Below, in pieces: positions 32,795-42,648 of a DNA stretch of 64,000 nt. Origin of the DNA: an uncultured Alphaproteobacteria bacterium (GTDB lineage: Bacteria > Pseudomonadota > Alphaproteobacteria > HIMB59 > GCA-002718135); assembly GCA_902584805.1 (NCBI GenBank), contig CACIBE010000009.1:1-64000 (forward strand). The letters run 5' to 3'. The notes under the pieces are model-generated. The model was not told the origin of the DNA and made no database searches. It worked only from the letters and a program-made list of their open reading frames with translations. Every line of letters begins with the position of its first letter. Within the stretch, counting starts at the first letter, position 1. Position numbers and translations under genes: made by a program.

Positions 32795-33985
32795 TTAAGT
32801 ATTAAAATATCTTTTAATATTTTTAGCTGCCTGTCTTATTCTTTGAGTATTTTCTACTAGACCAATACGAACAAATCCCTCACCTCCTTTTCCAAAAGCT
32901 AAACCAGGAGCTACTGCAACGTCGGCATTAATCATTAAATTCTTGGCAAACTTCATAGAACCCATTTTTTTATATTTTTTTGGTAAAGGAGCCCATACAA
33001 ACATTGATGCTTCAGGCTCTGGAATTTTATCCCAACCAGCCCTTTCAAAAGATTCTATTAAAACATCTCTTCTTTTTTTATAAGTCTCTCTTATTTCTTC
33101 TACACATCTTTGAGATCCATTTAAAGCAGCAGTAGCTGCTACTTGCACAGGAGTAAAAGCACCATAGTCTACATAAGATTTAATTTTTGTTAATGCTTCA
33201 ATTAATGTTTTGTTTCCAACAGCAAAACCTATTCTCCATCCTGCCATTGCATAAGTTTTAGATAAAGTCGTAAATTCAACTGCTATGTTCTTTGCTCCAT
33301 TAACTTCTAATATTGATGGAGGTGGATTATTACCAAAATAAATTTCAGAATAAGCTAAATCGGATAGAATATAAACTTGATATTTTTTTGCAATTTTCAC
33401 TAATTCTTTATAAAAATCTAAATCAACTATCTGAGCTGTTGGATTTGAAGGAAAAGAAACGATAATAACTTTTATTGAAGAATATTTTTTTAAATTATTA
33501 ACAATATTTGATAAAAATTTGTTTCTATCGAATTGTCCATTATAAAATGTTCTTAAAGGTGTTAATTTTGCTCCGGCAATCATAAAACCATATGGATGAA
33601 CAGGGTATGATGGATCAGGGCATAATATCCTGTCTCCTCTTGAAGTTATAGCTTGTGCTAAATTTGCTAAACCTTCCTTTGAGCCAATTGTTACTATAAT
33701 TTCACTTGATGGATTTAAATCAACATTAAATCGTTTTTTATAATATTTAGCTTGAGCTTTTCTTAATCCATTAATGCCTTTTGAAACTGAATAACGCCCA
33801 ACACCTGGTTTATCTATAACTTCTTTCAATTTCTGTCTTATGTGAAGAGGTGTTGGCATATCAGGATTGCCCATGCCAAAATCAATAATATCCCTACCTT
33901 CTGATCTCAGTTTCATTTTTAATGAATTTATCTCCCCAAATATATATGGGGGAAGTCTATTAATTCTTTCAAATTTAGATTTCAC
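32795..33985 (-). CDS. PLP-dependent class I aminotransferase (AlaC-like)
   Basis: Fold-type I aminotransferase, 396 residues. N-terminal FERINRLPPYIFGEINSLK and FGMGNPDMPTP are typical of the AlaC/AatC and alphaproteobacterial DapL-like group. The PLP lysine lies in TLSKTYAMAGWRIGF, and the cofactor-binding Asp and Tyr lie in ILSDLAYSEIYF. Likely alanine-glutamate transamination, with LL-diaminopimelate aminotransferase as an alternative. It ends 2 bp from the convergent FAD oxidoreductase. Confidence 0.9.
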   Translation of the reverse strand: MKSKFERINRLPPYIFGEINSLKMKLRSEGRDIIDFGMGNPDMPTPLHIRQKLKEVIDKPGVGRYSVSKGINGLRKAQAKYYKKRFNVDLNPSSEIIVTIGSKEGLANLAQAITSRGDRILCPDPSYPVHPYGFMIAGAKLTPLRTFYNGQFDRNKFLSNIVNNLKKYSSIKVIIVSFPSNPTAQIVDLDFYKELVKIAKKYQVYILSDLAYSEIYFGNNPPPSILEVNGAKNIAVEFTTLSKTYAMAGWRIGFAVGNKTLIEALTKIKSYVDYGAFTPVQVAATAALNGSQRCVEEIRETYKKRRDVLIESFERAGWDKIPEPEASMFVWAPLPKKYKKMGSMKFAKNLMINADVAVAPGLAFGKGGEGFVRIGLVENTQRIRQAAKNIKRYFNT

Positions 33986-34068
33986 TTTTTAAGCAATAAT
34001 TAATTATTGATGATAATACTAGTTTAAATAAAATTGATTTTTAATAATATTATTCCTATTTTTATATT

Positions 34069-34773
34069 GTGATTAAATTATTTTACTATTTTTTGCCATT
34101 TATTGTAATGTTTCTACCAAGTTTATGGGTAAATTATATTTTAAAAAAATATAATAAAATTTTACCTGATATGCCTTTCACTGGTAGAGAACTTGGAAAA
34201 AAAATCCTTGAAGAAGAAAAAATTACCAATGTATCAATTAATCCTATTCAGCAATTAGATCATTACAATCCTAAAGAAAAAAAAATACATATTGCTACAG
34301 ATAAACTTGATAAAAAAAGTATTACAAGCATTGCGGTTGTTGCACACGAAATTGGTCATGCAATTCAAGATAAAGAAAAATACAAACCACTTATTCTTAG
34401 ACAATCATTAATTGAAAAAACAATGATCTTTCAAAGAATTGGCTCATTTTTATTAATTATAGGACTACCATCAATATTTGCCTTCACTAAAAGTCCATTT
34501 ATCACCCTCATTGCTGCGATAATAATAATGGGATGTTTATCTACAAATGTACTAATCCATTTGATTACTCTTCCTGTAGAATTTGATGCAAGTTTTAAGA
34601 GAGCCTTACCAATACTCAAAAGATTTGTTCCTAGAGAGAATATGCACCAATGCAAATCCGTTTTAAGAGCTGCTGCATTGACATATTTAGCTCAATCCAT
34701 TGTAAGTATATTTAGATTAAAAATAATACTGTTATCTTTTATCAATATTTTTAAGTCAATTATAAGAAGATAA
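34069..34773 (+). CDS. Membrane zinc metallopeptidase (YugP family)
   Basis: A 234-residue membrane protein of the YugP/COG2738 family. An N-terminal helix is followed by the zinc-binding motif AHEIGHAIQD (about residues 93-102), then two or three C-terminal helices. The segment LPVEFDASFKRALPIL is a second hallmark of the family, supplying the third metal ligand. Predicted membrane-associated protease; target unknown. The start is GTG at 34069. Confidence 0.88.
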   Translation: MIKLFYYFLPFIVMFLPSLWVNYILKKYNKILPDMPFTGRELGKKILEEEKITNVSINPIQQLDHYNPKEKKIHIATDKLDKKSITSIAVVAHEIGHAIQDKEKYKPLILRQSLIEKTMIFQRIGSFLLIIGLPSIFAFTKSPFITLIAAIIIMGCLSTNVLIHLITLPVEFDASFKRALPILKRFVPRENMHQCKSVLRAAALTYLAQSIVSIFRLKIILLSFINIFKSIIRR

Positions 34774-34821
34774 TATTTTTCTCTTTAAATAAAATGGGAA
34801 ATTTATTAAGTTAGATAATTA

Positions 34822-37434
34822 ATGAATTTAAGTGAAAAAATATCTTTAATACTTGTAGATAAAGGTTTTTCTTTGTCTCCAAAAAAAAATACTGAAGATT
34901 TAATAAATTCTGGTGCAGAATTTCATAAAAGTAATGAAGACATCAAAATTGCAGAACAGCATGGTATTGCAGATCAAATTTTTATTCTTTTAAAAGGTGA
35001 AGCGGAATATGTAAAATATCATAATAATGTTTTTTATAAGTTAGCAACATTACAAAATGAAGGATCACCTCTTGGAATTTCTGGCTTAAATGCACCAGGC
35101 AGATATATGTCGGATATATTTATTAAAGGTAATTCAGAATATATTTCTATCAAAATAGAAAAATTAAAAGAATTAGAAGAAGTAGATCCTGATTATGCAA
35201 GTTTTTTTTATTCTTTTTTATTATTTGAATCAATTAATTTAATAGAGTCATCTCGCAATTTAAAAAAACCTATTGAACAAAAAAACATTAATATAGCAGA
35301 AGGTGTTAAAACTAGTGGAGATATTGTAAATACAAAAAGAATTAAAAATTCTGCATTTTTAGCTTTTCTTGATGATAATGATCTCGATGAATTAATAAAC
35401 TATGCAAACGTTAGGCTATTTTCAGCAGGTGAATATATAGCGCTAGAAGGAACTAAATCAGATGGAATAAATATTTTGTTAAAAGGTAAGGTTGAGGCAT
35501 CTTTTACAAATTTAAAAGATGATCAATTAGAAAACAATTCAAGATCAATAGCTAGACCAGGAGTAGCATTATCATTATCTTCAGGATTTCATGAAATTGT
35601 ATCACCCTACTCATTAAAAGCAACAAGAGATACAACTATATTAAAATTTTCAAATGAGTTTATTGATAATTTAATTAAAACCAATGCAGAATTGGCAATC
35701 AAATTCTTTAAAAGACAATTATGGCAGTTAGGTCGTTATATTCAAAGTTCAACAGGCTTAACGACATATCCAGCTAAAAATGAAAAAGAGTTTTTTCAAT
35801 ATTTATTAAATGATAATTCTGCAACAATACCAAGTAATTCAAAACTTTATACAATACCTCATTTATTAGAAAATCATTTAACTCATTCTTTAGCATTCGA
35901 TACAATTTATGATTTAATTATAACAGGTAATGATGATGAAAAATCTATAGCTAGTTTAATGATTGATGCTTTGAGTGGTATAGAAAGAAAAAATAGATTT
36001 TTCAAACAACTTAACAAAATATATAACAGAGTAGCAACCTCATATGACTCAATAAATAAAAAAGCATTACAAAAATTAACAAATTCAGATTTTATAAAAG
36101 CTTTTGATCAAGTGCCTTATGTTATTAAAGGTATGGAGAATTTACCTGACGAACCTACAAACATATTTTTTTATAATCATTTGGCAAGCATTGAAGAAAA
36201 TGGTTTAGCTAATGGACATCAATTTAGTATAGATAGTCACTTTATTAGTGCAAAAATTTTATTCCCAAAATATGGTGATGGTGGTCAAAGAATTGCTCGA
36301 TATTCTAGAAATACAGAATTCTGGAGATATAATTATTATGAGAATTTAGATTATATTTTCGTCCATACACCAGAATCAGATTATTTAAACGAAACTCAAG
36401 AACAAAAAAAGAAGAGAAAAAGCAAATTATTTATTGAAACTCAAAATATTTTTGATCAAAACAGACCTTTAGTTATAGCTCCAGAAGGTACATCTGAAAC
36501 TGAAGATAATTTAACTCCAAATTCTCCAGGCCCATTAAAACCAGGTGCATTTTTATTAGCAGACCAATTAAAACCAGAGCCTCTTCTTGTTCCTATTGCA
36601 TTAGCCAATTTTGATTATTCAATTTCTGATACAATTTATTCAGCAGTTATTAAAAAACCAATAAAAATAAAAGATTTTATAAATGATATGAAAAATAAAA
36701 AAGAGTTAGAAAATTTTTTATCTAAATATAGAAAAACTTTTAGAACATATGTTGAAGAAGCAATTGAATTAGCAAAATCTGCTTCAAAAAATAAAATTAA
36801 TAATGAAGATGTAGTTAGTAACTTAAATTTAGTTAGCCCTATTGAAGAAGAATTTGAAGCAGACGTAAGAGAATTAGAAATTAAATTACATTCAGATCAA
36901 TATAAAAATAACAAAATAGTCTTATTTGGAAGTTCAACATTTAGAGATTGGGAAAATGCAAAAACTGATTTGTCATTTGATAGTTTATTAAACTTAGGAT
37001 TTGGTGGTTCCACATTAGTTTCATGTCGCACCTATTTTAACAGAATAGTAGTCCCAAATAATCCTGACAAGATGATTTTTTATGCTGGTGATAATGATAT
37101 AGGTAGCGGAATGAGTGCTGAAAATTTAGAAAATGAATTTTTATTATTTGCTTCTGAAGTTAATGAAAAATTACCTCATACGTTATGTTTTTTTGTATCC
37201 ATAAAACCAAGTGTATTCAGAAATAATTATTTAAATACAATTTTAGAAGCAAATGAACGAATAAAAAATAAAATTGAGAATTTTAGTCAATGGCGCTATA
37301 TTGATCTTTGTTCTCCAATGCTTGATGCTGGATTTGAAAAATTTTATTCAGAAGATCCATTACACATGAATGTACTTGGTTACAGTCTCTTAAGTAAATT
37401 AATTAGAGATGAAATATCTAAATTTACAATTTAA
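34822..37434 (+). CDS. Fusion: two cNMP-binding-like domains, PlsC-like acyltransferase, SGNH hydrolase
   Basis: An 870-residue cytoplasmic multidomain protein. Two cyclic-nucleotide-binding-like beta-rolls lie at about 20-130 (IADQIFILLKGEAEYVKY) and 180-300 (FSAGEYIALEGTKSDGINILLKGKVEASF). A PlsC-like acyltransferase is at about 430-640, with NHLASIEEN (from 452) in the NHx4D position and APEGTSE (about 553). A GDSL/SGNH hydrolase is at about 695-870 with FGSST (702), GFGGST (726), AGDNDIG (755) and DPLHMN (845). The combination suggests a ligand-regulated acyl transfer and hydrolysis enzyme in lipid remodelling. The second position of the acyltransferase motif is degenerate (E instead of D). 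Confidence 0.8.
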   Translation: MNLSEKISLILVDKGFSLSPKKNTEDLINSGAEFHKSNEDIKIAEQHGIADQIFILLKGEAEYVKYHNNVFYKLATLQNEGSPLGISGLNAPGRYMSDIFIKGNSEYISIKIEKLKELEEVDPDYASFFYSFLLFESINLIESSRNLKKPIEQKNINIAEGVKTSGDIVNTKRIKNSAFLAFLDDNDLDELINYANVRLFSAGEYIALEGTKSDGINILLKGKVEASFTNLKDDQLENNSRSIARPGVALSLSSGFHEIVSPYSLKATRDTTILKFSNEFIDNLIKTNAELAIKFFKRQLWQLGRYIQSSTGLTTYPAKNEKEFFQYLLNDNSATIPSNSKLYTIPHLLENHLTHSLAFDTIYDLIITGNDDEKSIASLMIDALSGIERKNRFFKQLNKIYNRVATSYDSINKKALQKLTNSDFIKAFDQVPYVIKGMENLPDEPTNIFFYNHLASIEENGLANGHQFSIDSHFISAKILFPKYGDGGQRIARYSRNTEFWRYNYYENLDYIFVHTPESDYLNETQEQKKKRKSKLFIETQNIFDQNRPLVIAPEGTSETEDNLTPNSPGPLKPGAFLLADQLKPEPLLVPIALANFDYSISDTIYSAVIKKPIKIKDFINDMKNKKELENFLSKYRKTFRTYVEEAIELAKSASKNKINNEDVVSNLNLVSPIEEEFEADVRELEIKLHSDQYKNNKIVLFGSSTFRDWENAKTDLSFDSLLNLGFGGSTLVSCRTYFNRIVVPNNPDKMIFYAGDNDIGSGMSAENLENEFLLFASEVNEKLPHTLCFFVSIKPSVFRNNYLNTILEANERIKNKIENFSQWRYIDLCSPMLDAGFEKFYSEDPLHMNVLGYSLLSKLIRDEISKFTI

Positions 37435-37448
37435 AATTAAATAAATAA

Positions 37449-38471
37449 TTAAATTTTAACTTCTTTCCTTAGCTTATCAGATTTATATGAATTGAAGACT
37501 AATGATAAACTCTTTATGTTATCTTCACCGCTGGTGTCGTGTTCAATATTATTTATTAATGAATCAATGAAATGTTTGTGCGTATTAATTACACTTTCCT
37601 GAATTTGATCCCAAGGCTTTGAAATCCATTTATATTTCTTTGGTTTTCCATCATAAATCTTCTTCTTATTATTTTTGTGAAGAGTAATTTTATAATTGTA
37701 ATCCAAATCAATTGAGCCGTTAGAGAATTCTAAATTAACTAGTGTTTGAGCAAATCTATCAGGTTTTTTTATTGAAGAAATAGATGCATCAACAATGGTA
37801 ATACTTTTATTTTTATTTCTTATTAGGCATATAAAATCTGTTTCACCTTTAAATTTATTATTTGTATTTTGATTAACTGTATAAATACTTTTTGCTTCTC
37901 CCATAAAAAATCTGCTTAAATCAAATAAATGGATTCCCACGTCTAAGGTTAAATACTCTTTTAAATCATATAAATATGTTTGATTGGTATATCCAACAGG
38001 ATTGGCATGTCTAAAAGATATTTTGGCATAATGAGGTTTAGTTAACTTCTCCTTATTTATAATTTCTTTTAATTTTAATAGAGGGCTTTGCCATCTAAAA
38101 TTCTCATGCACCATAAGTGGTGTTTTGTTTTTTTTATATAAAGAAACAATTTTTTTTGCATTTGATAAATTTTCAGCAAATGGTTTTTGTATAGAAGTTG
38201 GAATTTTATACTTAGATAAAATTTTACCAATATTTAAATGTGTCTCCATTGTTGTTACAACATCAACAAAATCTATTTTATGTTTTTTTAACATTAACTC
38301 TATCGATGAATAAGAATGTAAAATGTTAAATTTAGATTTAAATTTATTAGCTTTTTTAATATCTAAATCACAAACACATATTATCTCAATATTTTTTAAT
38401 TCATTCCAAGCTAAAATATGATTTTCAGCAAAGAAACCACAACCAATTAATGCTCCTTTTAATTTTTTCAT
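37449..38471 (-). CDS. Gfo/Idh/MocA family oxidoreductase (possible D-apiose dehydrogenase)
   Basis: NAD(P)-dependent sugar oxidoreductase of 340 residues. Rossmann motif ALIGCGFFAENHILAW, the IQKPFAENLSNAKKIV segment with the catalytic lysine, and LTLDVGIHLFDLSRFFMG with the catalytic His. It overlaps the next upstream gene (38468-40309) by 4 bp. That gene resembles D-apionate lactonase, and known D-apiose dehydrogenases are Gfo/Idh/MocA enzymes. The pair could therefore oxidise D-apiose to its lactone and then to apionate; substrate assignment is inference. Confidence 0.85.
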   Translation of the reverse strand: MKKLKGALIGCGFFAENHILAWNELKNIEIICVCDLDIKKANKFKSKFNILHSYSSIELMLKKHKIDFVDVVTTMETHLNIGKILSKYKIPTSIQKPFAENLSNAKKIVSLYKKNKTPLMVHENFRWQSPLLKLKEIINKEKLTKPHYAKISFRHANPVGYTNQTYLYDLKEYLTLDVGIHLFDLSRFFMGEAKSIYTVNQNTNNKFKGETDFICLIRNKNKSITIVDASISSIKKPDRFAQTLVNLEFSNGSIDLDYNYKITLHKNNKKKIYDGKPKKYKWISKPWDQIQESVINTHKHFIDSLINNIEHDTSGEDNIKSLSLVFNSYKSDKLRKEVKI

Positions 38472-40309
38472 TTATCTTCTATAAATTTAATTTCTAAGGG
38501 CTCAAACGTATATGGACTTGTATCATTTTTAAAGTTAAAAAAAGAAAAATCATTATTAAAAATATCAGTATAATTGTTTAAATTAAGCTTATATTGATTA
38601 CTAAAATTTATTTCAGGAATAATAATTTCCTTTTTTTGTTTTGAGGAATTAACAAATAAATAATACTTTTTATCATTTAGTACGATTTTTAATCCATACA
38701 CTTCGTTAACTGGATTAAATTTAAAAATTTCTGAATTTGTTAATGAAATAAGAAAATTATTTAAATGATACAATGGTCTTTTGGTATTATCTTTATTTAA
38801 TATTCCATGATGCCCATAAATAGAATTAAAAGTAAAAAATTTTGATTCTTTATTTATTGATTGAATAAAAATTGCCAGTGTCCAAGTTAGTGAAAATAAT
38901 TGATCATGCCTTGGATCGCTATCAGCCATTTCTAATCTTATTTTGTTTTTATTACTTACAAGACCTTCACCATAAGGATTGAAATGCATACCAATAGAAA
39001 TTGGACCAATATGAACATTGGTACTATTAGAAAAATTTTTTAGAGTTTTAAGGATATAAGGTATAGTTTCAGGTGTATTTAATACACCAAAATCACTAGA
39101 ATCATGAACAATTGGAGTGAAGGAAAAACTAACCAAATCATAAAACATTTTTGGTCTTTTTCTATTTAATTCTGTAAAATTAGTGACCATTCCAGAAACA
39201 ATTTCACTATTAGAAAATATCTTTTTCGCAATTTTATAGTATTCATTTAATTCCGGAGCTTTAGGCCATTCACCAGCTGGTTGAAAACTATTCAAATATA
39301 TTTTTGGACAAATTAAAATTTTATCTAAATTAATAGTATTTTCAGTTACAAAATTGTAAATTTTTTTTAACTCATCATCAGGATCATTAGTATGATCAAC
39401 CAAAGCTACAAGGAATACTTTGTTTTGAGATCTTGAAGTTACATTCGTAAAATCTTCAGTAAAATCAATAAGATAGTAATAATAATCAAAGTTATTTATT
39501 AAATTATCATCAGGAACAATTAAAGAATCAATTTTTATACCAATTTTAGGAAATTTATAAGGAGTAGTATGATCAATTTTTACAATATTCTTAGACGGGA
39601 AAGATCTTTGTTTTTTATTTACTAAATCTATTTTAACAGTTTGAGAGAAATTAGTCCCCCCTTTTTCTACATATGGGAAAGGTTCTAATAAGGAGCCGCT
39701 ATATATTTTATAAGAGGCATCACCCCAGTTTCTTTGATCCTCCATTTCAAATAAAATACCCTCAAAATTAATATTAACCAACAAACTATCGTCTAAAGTA
39801 TAAGCAAGGTTTTTAAATTTAAAAAATGGTTGGTCGGGTTTTATGTTTTCTGGAAATTTTTTTTCCTCTTTTAAATCGTTCCCTTTTGTTACAATGATGT
39901 TTGAACCAACATGATTTTGTAATGGAATTAATAAATTAAAACCTATTCTATTAGTCCAAAAATCAGTTAAAAATTCTCCTTCAGAGGATAGAGTGATAGA
40001 ATTATCAGAAAATAATATAACATTTCTTGTTTTAAGAATTTCATCTATACCATATTCTAAATCGAATATATATTCTAAGGATGTATCAAAGTTCTCTTCA
40101 TAATTTAGAATTTTAGGATCATAGTTATTCCAATTTTTGTCTCTTACCAAAAATGATATCATCTTTAAAATTTGAAAATTTTGAAAAGTTATATTTCGAA
40201 AAAAAAGATTATCTTTTAATAAGGTAAAATTATTATTTGAATTTTTTATAAATTTTTCTTCTAATAATTTAGAATTATACATATAATTTTGATACTGATT
40301 TATAATCAT
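38468..40309 (-). CDS. D-apionate-lactonase-like protein (tentative)
   Basis: A large 613-residue soluble protein without signal peptide. The stretch FEMEDQRNWGDASYKIYS matches the hallmark I associate with the ApnL (D-apionate lactonase) family, whose members are also about 600 residues. The fold is likely a TIM-barrel glycosidase-type domain (IGPISIGMHFNPYGEG) plus C-terminal beta domain. It overlaps the start of the Gfo/Idh/MocA gene by 4 bp and the end of the TTC38-like gene by 35 bp. An alternative ATG at 40282 would shorten the overlap. Without a search the family call is moderate. Confidence 0.5.
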   Translation of the reverse strand: MIINQYQNYMYNSKLLEEKFIKNSNNNFTLLKDNLFFRNITFQNFQILKMISFLVRDKNWNNYDPKILNYEENFDTSLEYIFDLEYGIDEILKTRNVILFSDNSITLSSEGEFLTDFWTNRIGFNLLIPLQNHVGSNIIVTKGNDLKEEKKFPENIKPDQPFFKFKNLAYTLDDSLLVNINFEGILFEMEDQRNWGDASYKIYSGSLLEPFPYVEKGGTNFSQTVKIDLVNKKQRSFPSKNIVKIDHTTPYKFPKIGIKIDSLIVPDDNLINNFDYYYYLIDFTEDFTNVTSRSQNKVFLVALVDHTNDPDDELKKIYNFVTENTINLDKILICPKIYLNSFQPAGEWPKAPELNEYYKIAKKIFSNSEIVSGMVTNFTELNRKRPKMFYDLVSFSFTPIVHDSSDFGVLNTPETIPYILKTLKNFSNSTNVHIGPISIGMHFNPYGEGLVSNKNKIRLEMADSDPRHDQLFSLTWTLAIFIQSINKESKFFTFNSIYGHHGILNKDNTKRPLYHLNNFLISLTNSEIFKFNPVNEVYGLKIVLNDKKYYLFVNSSKQKKEIIIPEINFSNQYKLNLNNYTDIFNNDFSFFNFKNDTSPYTFEPLEIKFIEDK

Positions 40310-41522
40310 TATATTCTGATATTAAATCTGATTTATTCTTTTCATATTTTGTATTTTGGATTAAACTTAAAAAAATAAGTTCTCGTTGAGCAAAACTACC
40401 TCCAAGGTATTTAAATTGTGATTTAATTATATTTTCGTTTAATAATTCATTTGTTTTCATACTGTGAATGATTGGCTTTAAGTAATTAATATAATTTTCT
40501 TTAAAAGAATTTTCTAAATAATTTTCTTCCATTTTCTCTTCAAGTTGCTGAAAATAATCTTGGTCATTATAGTATAAGTAATAAAAAATAAGATGATAAT
40601 CAATGAATGGAAGTATGTGTTGATTTTTAAAATATTCAGCATAATCTTTTAATTTATCCATTCTTTCTTTAACATCCACTCCTTTGTAATGAAGTCTTAA
40701 TAAAAAAGAACAAGCATTACAAAAATCTAAATAAAAAATTTCTGAAGAAGAGAAATAATTATCAAATAGTTTTAAACTTTTCTCATATTCTTGATTGTAG
40801 AATAATATTAATGATTGATGCCACCATATATGTCTTTTTATTGGACCGTAAATTGACCAATTAATTTTATTAAAATTATCATTGTTGTTAATAGAGTTGT
40901 TATTCTCATTATCGTGTACATGCAAAAGGGCATGCCAACTCCATAAGTCATTTGATGATTGTTTTAGTGAATTTAAAGCTAAAAGCTTAGCTTTATCAAT
41001 TATATTATTTTCTTCAAAAGCATAGCTAGTCATCCCTAATAGTAAATTGTAATGCTGATCATTTTCAGACCACTTACTTAGTATTTCCTCATGTTTATTT
41101 AAAAATTTACTATCAATACCCAAGAAAATATTATTAAAATGAAATAATCTGATTGCAAAAATATCTTTGGGATTATCTTTTATAATTAATTCCAATTTAT
41201 TTAATAAATTTTTTAAATCATTTTTAATCCAGAGATTTACTATCTCTAAATATTGATGAAAATAATCATTTACTTCATCAGTGGAAATTAATTTGAATGT
41301 TTCTCTAGCTAATGAAATTTTTTGTACATCTCTAGAAAAAAGCAATAAAACTATTTTTAATAATTTTGGAGCATTAAATTCTGGTTTTTTTTTAATTAAT
41401 TTGTTAGTTTTATAAAAAGCATCTTTCTTAAAATAAATATATGAATCGATACATTCTTTGAAACTATTTATTTCATCATCTTTATTACTATCTATCCATT
41501 TATAAAAATAATTATTTTGCAT
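40275..41522 (-). CDS. Tetratricopeptide TTC38-like protein
   Basis: A 415-residue all-helical protein. The order LLLGMTSYAFEENNIIDKAKLLALNSLKQ, DLWSWHALLHVHD, RHIWWHQSLILFYNQEYEKSLKLFD and FCNACSFLLRLHYKG follows the TTC38 family of TPR-like repeat proteins (motifs GMxAFxLEE, AxHAxAHV, HxxWHxAL, DAxSLLWRL). Its molecular role is unknown. It is the promoter-proximal member of a three-gene overlapping minus-strand unit with the lactonase-like and Gfo/Idh/MocA genes. Confidence 0.75.
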   Translation of the reverse strand: MQNNYFYKWIDSNKDDEINSFKECIDSYIYFKKDAFYKTNKLIKKKPEFNAPKLLKIVLLLFSRDVQKISLARETFKLISTDEVNDYFHQYLEIVNLWIKNDLKNLLNKLELIIKDNPKDIFAIRLFHFNNIFLGIDSKFLNKHEEILSKWSENDQHYNLLLGMTSYAFEENNIIDKAKLLALNSLKQSSNDLWSWHALLHVHDNENNNSINNNDNFNKINWSIYGPIKRHIWWHQSLILFYNQEYEKSLKLFDNYFSSSEIFYLDFCNACSFLLRLHYKGVDVKERMDKLKDYAEYFKNQHILPFIDYHLIFYYLYYNDQDYFQQLEEKMEENYLENSFKENYINYLKPIIHSMKTNELLNENIIKSQFKYLGGSFAQRELIFLSLIQNTKYEKNKSDLISEYNDYKSVSKLYV

Positions 41523-41564
41523 TTATTAATAATACACATAATCTAACGATGTTAAATATTAATA

Positions 41565-42455
41565 TTATGAATTAATATTTAATCTCTTTCTTGTAATTTC
41601 TTTATTTAATTGAAGTTCTCTGTAAGAAATTAGAAGCACACCACAAAAAATTACAGAAGCACCTAACCAGGTATAAAAATCAGGTTTATCACTAAAGACA
41701 AAATATCCAATTATTGATGAAACTACTAATCCTAAAAATGAATAAGGTTGAGTCATAGTTACATCAACTAATTTATATGCATGATTTAATGCAATATGTA
41801 ATATAGTTCCTGACATTGCAGCACATAATATAAAAATAATTGTTTTTAAGCTTGGCTGATCCCAAAAATATATAACTAATGGAAATGAAAAAAGACTCAT
41901 ATAAACATACTGGTGTGATAATATTGTTATAGCACTATCATCCTTAGATACTTTTTTAGTTAAAATTATAACTATTGACCAAATTAGCGATGAAATAAGC
42001 GCCATATATATTCCAATAGAAATATCTATAATACCGGGTCGCAATATTATTAACATTCCTAGAAAACCAATCACTAATGCAATTGACCTATACAAATAGA
42101 TTTTTTCTTTTAAAAATATCACAGCTAAGATTGTAACAATGATAGGAACTATAAAATGAATGGCTGTCATTTTCTCTAATGGAAGCATAGCTAAAGCTGC
42201 AAAACCAAGTAACATTGCAGGTAAGTTTAGTGCTGACCGTAAAATATGAATTTTTAAATTTTTTGTACTAAATACTTCAAATTTTGTTTTTAGAATGTAA
42301 GGGGTGATGATTAAAAATCCAAAGAAAAAACGTAAAAAACCAGTTGTAAATACATTTAATTCTTCTTGAGCTAATTTTATAAATGTACCCATAAGAGTGC
42401 CAAAAATAATTGATATAATAATTAAAAAAATTGCAAATTGATTATTGTTTAACAA
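41565..42455 (-). CDS. EamA/DMT superfamily permease
   Basis: A 296-residue membrane transporter with ten predicted helices in two EamA repeats. The repeat marker near the end of each half is visible (FIVPIIVTILAVIFLKEKI and SFLGLVVSSIIGYFVFSDKPDFYTWLGASVIFCGVLLI). Substrate unknown; DMT permeases export amino acids, metabolites or nucleotide sugars. It is one of five EamA genes in this region and is closest in type to the copies at 44313 and 48527 (shared RPGxI and GxLLI motifs). Confidence 0.92.
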   Translation of the reverse strand: MLNNNQFAIFLIIISIIFGTLMGTFIKLAQEELNVFTTGFLRFFFGFLIITPYILKTKFEVFSTKNLKIHILRSALNLPAMLLGFAALAMLPLEKMTAIHFIVPIIVTILAVIFLKEKIYLYRSIALVIGFLGMLIILRPGIIDISIGIYMALISSLIWSIVIILTKKVSKDDSAITILSHQYVYMSLFSFPLVIYFWDQPSLKTIIFILCAAMSGTILHIALNHAYKLVDVTMTQPYSFLGLVVSSIIGYFVFSDKPDFYTWLGASVIFCGVLLISYRELQLNKEITRKRLNINS

Positions 42456-42552
42456 ATAATATTCCTAGCTAAAAAGAATTAGGATAATCATAACACAATT
42501 TTTCCTTATTTATATCTCTATTAAAACAAAATTTGATTATATTTTATAAATT

Positions 42553-42639
42553 GTGGCACTTATCAAAAGAATAGTTCTTTTTTTCATAACATTAATTTTC
42601 ATTATAATTCTCCTTGTAGGTGCCACGACTTCATTTTAA
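42553..42639 (+). CDS. Possible small hydrophobic peptide
   Basis: A GTG-initiated frame of 28 codons (MALIKRIVLFFITLIFIIIL, then LVGATTSF) ending 9 bp before the YjbQ gene. It has one membrane helix and a basic N-terminus. No Shine-Dalgarno is clear. The same bases form an inverted GTGGCAC/GTGCCAC repeat, which offers another explanation. Confidence 0.3.
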   Translation: MALIKRIVLFFITLIFIIILLVGATTSF

Positions 42640-42648
42640 GATTAGAAA

